Assembly (NCBI GenBank): GCA_964506935.1
Contig: CAZDOD010000152.1
Coordinates: 1-7,226, forward strand
DNA: 7,226 nt
Direction: 5' to 3'
Source of the DNA: CAZDOD01 sp964506935
Lineage (GTDB): Bacteria; Desulfobacterota; Zymogenia; Zymogenales; Zymogenaceae
The notes under the pieces are model-generated. The model saw only the letters and a list, made by a program, of their open reading frames with translations. It had not been told where the DNA came from and did no database searches. Below, in pieces: positions 6,721 through 7,226 of the stretch. Positions within the stretch are counted from its first letter, which is position 1. Each line of letters starts with the position of its first letter. Both the position numbers and the translations under genes were made by a program.

Positions 6721-7226
6721 TTTTTTTTTTCGGAGAGCTCGGTGAGGATATCTTCGATATTTTGATAAACTTCTTCGGGAACTCTGAAAGTCAGCATATA
6801 TTTCAGGACCGAGAGGTCCTTGGGGATAACCTCCGCTCTCCCCTCGAGGACGGCCTTTGCCTTTAATATCCTGATGGCCTTTACCAAAAACGTCCTGTCG
6901 GTCAAAAGCGAGTTCTTCTCATCGAGGTGGAAATCTTCGACCAGCCTTCCAAGAAAATTCATCAGCCTCGTCTTTACATCTTTGGGAACTTTTATCGCTA
7001 ATAGGTAGTCATCCGGTTTTTCAAAGACATCGGTTTCAATTCCTTTTATCGAATCCCTGTCGAAAACATGGTCTATGTAGAAGTCAATGACGGACATCGC
7101 CTGATCCCAGTTCCTCTGTGTGATAAGGCCGCCTGACTTTAATTGAATTGCGAACCTGTCGAGGTTTGCGAGATCGAGAGGCTCGTTGTAATAATCATCC
7201 TGTGTCGGATTGCTGGTGGCGATTGC
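6717..7226 (-). CDS. MoxR-type AAA+ ATPase, C-terminal part (5' end outside the window)
   Basis: The frame is open from the right edge for 169 codons to a TAG at 6719-6717, so an internal ATG at 7097 is not the true start. The first residues carry the sensor-1 strand (ATSNP, visible residues 3-7), the MoxR-like insertion DDYYNEPLDLAN and the arginine-finger motif LDRF (22-25). The rest is the helical lid and C-terminal domain. The Walker A and B motifs would lie beyond the window. MoxR ATPases are cytoplasmic hexameric chaperone-like enzymes that act with a VWA partner to insert metals or activate enzymes. The VWA gene follows immediately. The coding end is unusual: ten A residues (6721-6730) give GAA-AAA-AAA-AAC-TAG, a potential slippage site that would join this frame to the VWA frame. 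NorQ/CbbQ/GvpN-like members look similar, so the exact subfamily is open. Confidence 0.82.
   Translation of the reverse strand, partial: AIATSNPTQDDYYNEPLDLANLDRFAIQLKSGGLITQRNWDQAMSVIDFYIDHVFDRDSIKGIETDVFEKPDDYLLAIKVPKDVKTRLMNFLGRLVEDFHLDEKNSLLTDRTFLVKAIRILKAKAVLEGRAEVIPKDLSVLKYMLTFRVPEEVYQNIEDILTELSEKKN

Noticed and set aside
6717..7097. A separate 126-residue gene starting at the ATG at 7097
   Set aside because: The frame continues upstream to the window edge with sensor-1 and arginine-finger motifs, so this ATG is internal to a truncated AAA+ gene.

Overview
The window is almost entirely minus-strand prokaryotic DNA carrying an anaerobic metalloenzyme cluster. The left edge (about 1-266) does not fit: it encodes the CCHC zinc-knuckle part of a Ty1/copia-type retrotransposon Gag, a eukaryotic and probably plant-like sequence. 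With a run of ten Ns at 5086-5095, this points to a scaffolded metagenomic assembly whose left end is probably chimeric. The prokaryote uses clear Shine-Dalgarno sequences (AGGAGG, GAGGAG) and ATG, GTG and possibly TTG starts. A tungsten-type aldehyde:ferredoxin oxidoreductase (AOR) family enzyme and two subunits of the benzoyl-CoA reductase / 2-hydroxyacyl-CoA dehydratase family imply a strict anaerobe, for example a Desulfobacterota-like or other fermenting or syntrophic bacterium, or an archaeon. The taxonomy is inference only.

Layout in the direction of transcription (right to left): (1) 7226-6717, the C-terminal part of a MoxR-type AAA+ ATPase, cut by the window edge; (2) 6582-5776, a VWA protein with an intact MIDAS site, whose frame is open back through an acidic stretch to a ten-A run at the end of the ATPase gene; (3) 5705-4563, a BcrC/HgdB-like iron-sulfur subunit containing the N gap; (4) 4538-3303, a BcrB/HgdA-like iron-sulfur subunit; (5) 3289-3059, a MoaD/ThiS-like small sulfur carrier ending in Gly-Gly-Gly; (6) 3058-1151, an AOR family protein starting directly after the carrier's stop codon; (7) 1075-341, a YfcE/MJ0936-like metallophosphoesterase. 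Spacings within genes 3-6 are 24, 13 and 0 nt, so these four are probably one transcript. The AAA+/VWA pair (70 nt upstream of gene 3) and the phosphoesterase (75 nt after gene 6) are looser members.

How they may work together: the BcrB/BcrC-like pair would form the low-potential [4Fe-4S] substrate-reducing or dehydrating component. The AOR protein would handle an aldehyde/acid or acyl-level redox step with ferredoxin-type electrons. The MoaD-like protein would supply sulfur for the pyranopterin cofactor. AAA+/VWA pairs are known maturation or activation machines for metal enzymes (CoxD/CoxE, NorQ/NorD, CbbQ/CbbO, magnesium chelatase), so this pair is a plausible dedicated maturation factor. 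The ATP-dependent activator that BcrBC/HgdAB enzymes need is not in the window. The two most interesting points are this gene combination and a possible frameshift joining the ATPase and VWA proteins at A-AAA-AAC-TAG. All gaps between prokaryotic genes are shorter than 300 bases, and I see no RNA genes, CRISPR arrays or insertion sequences.
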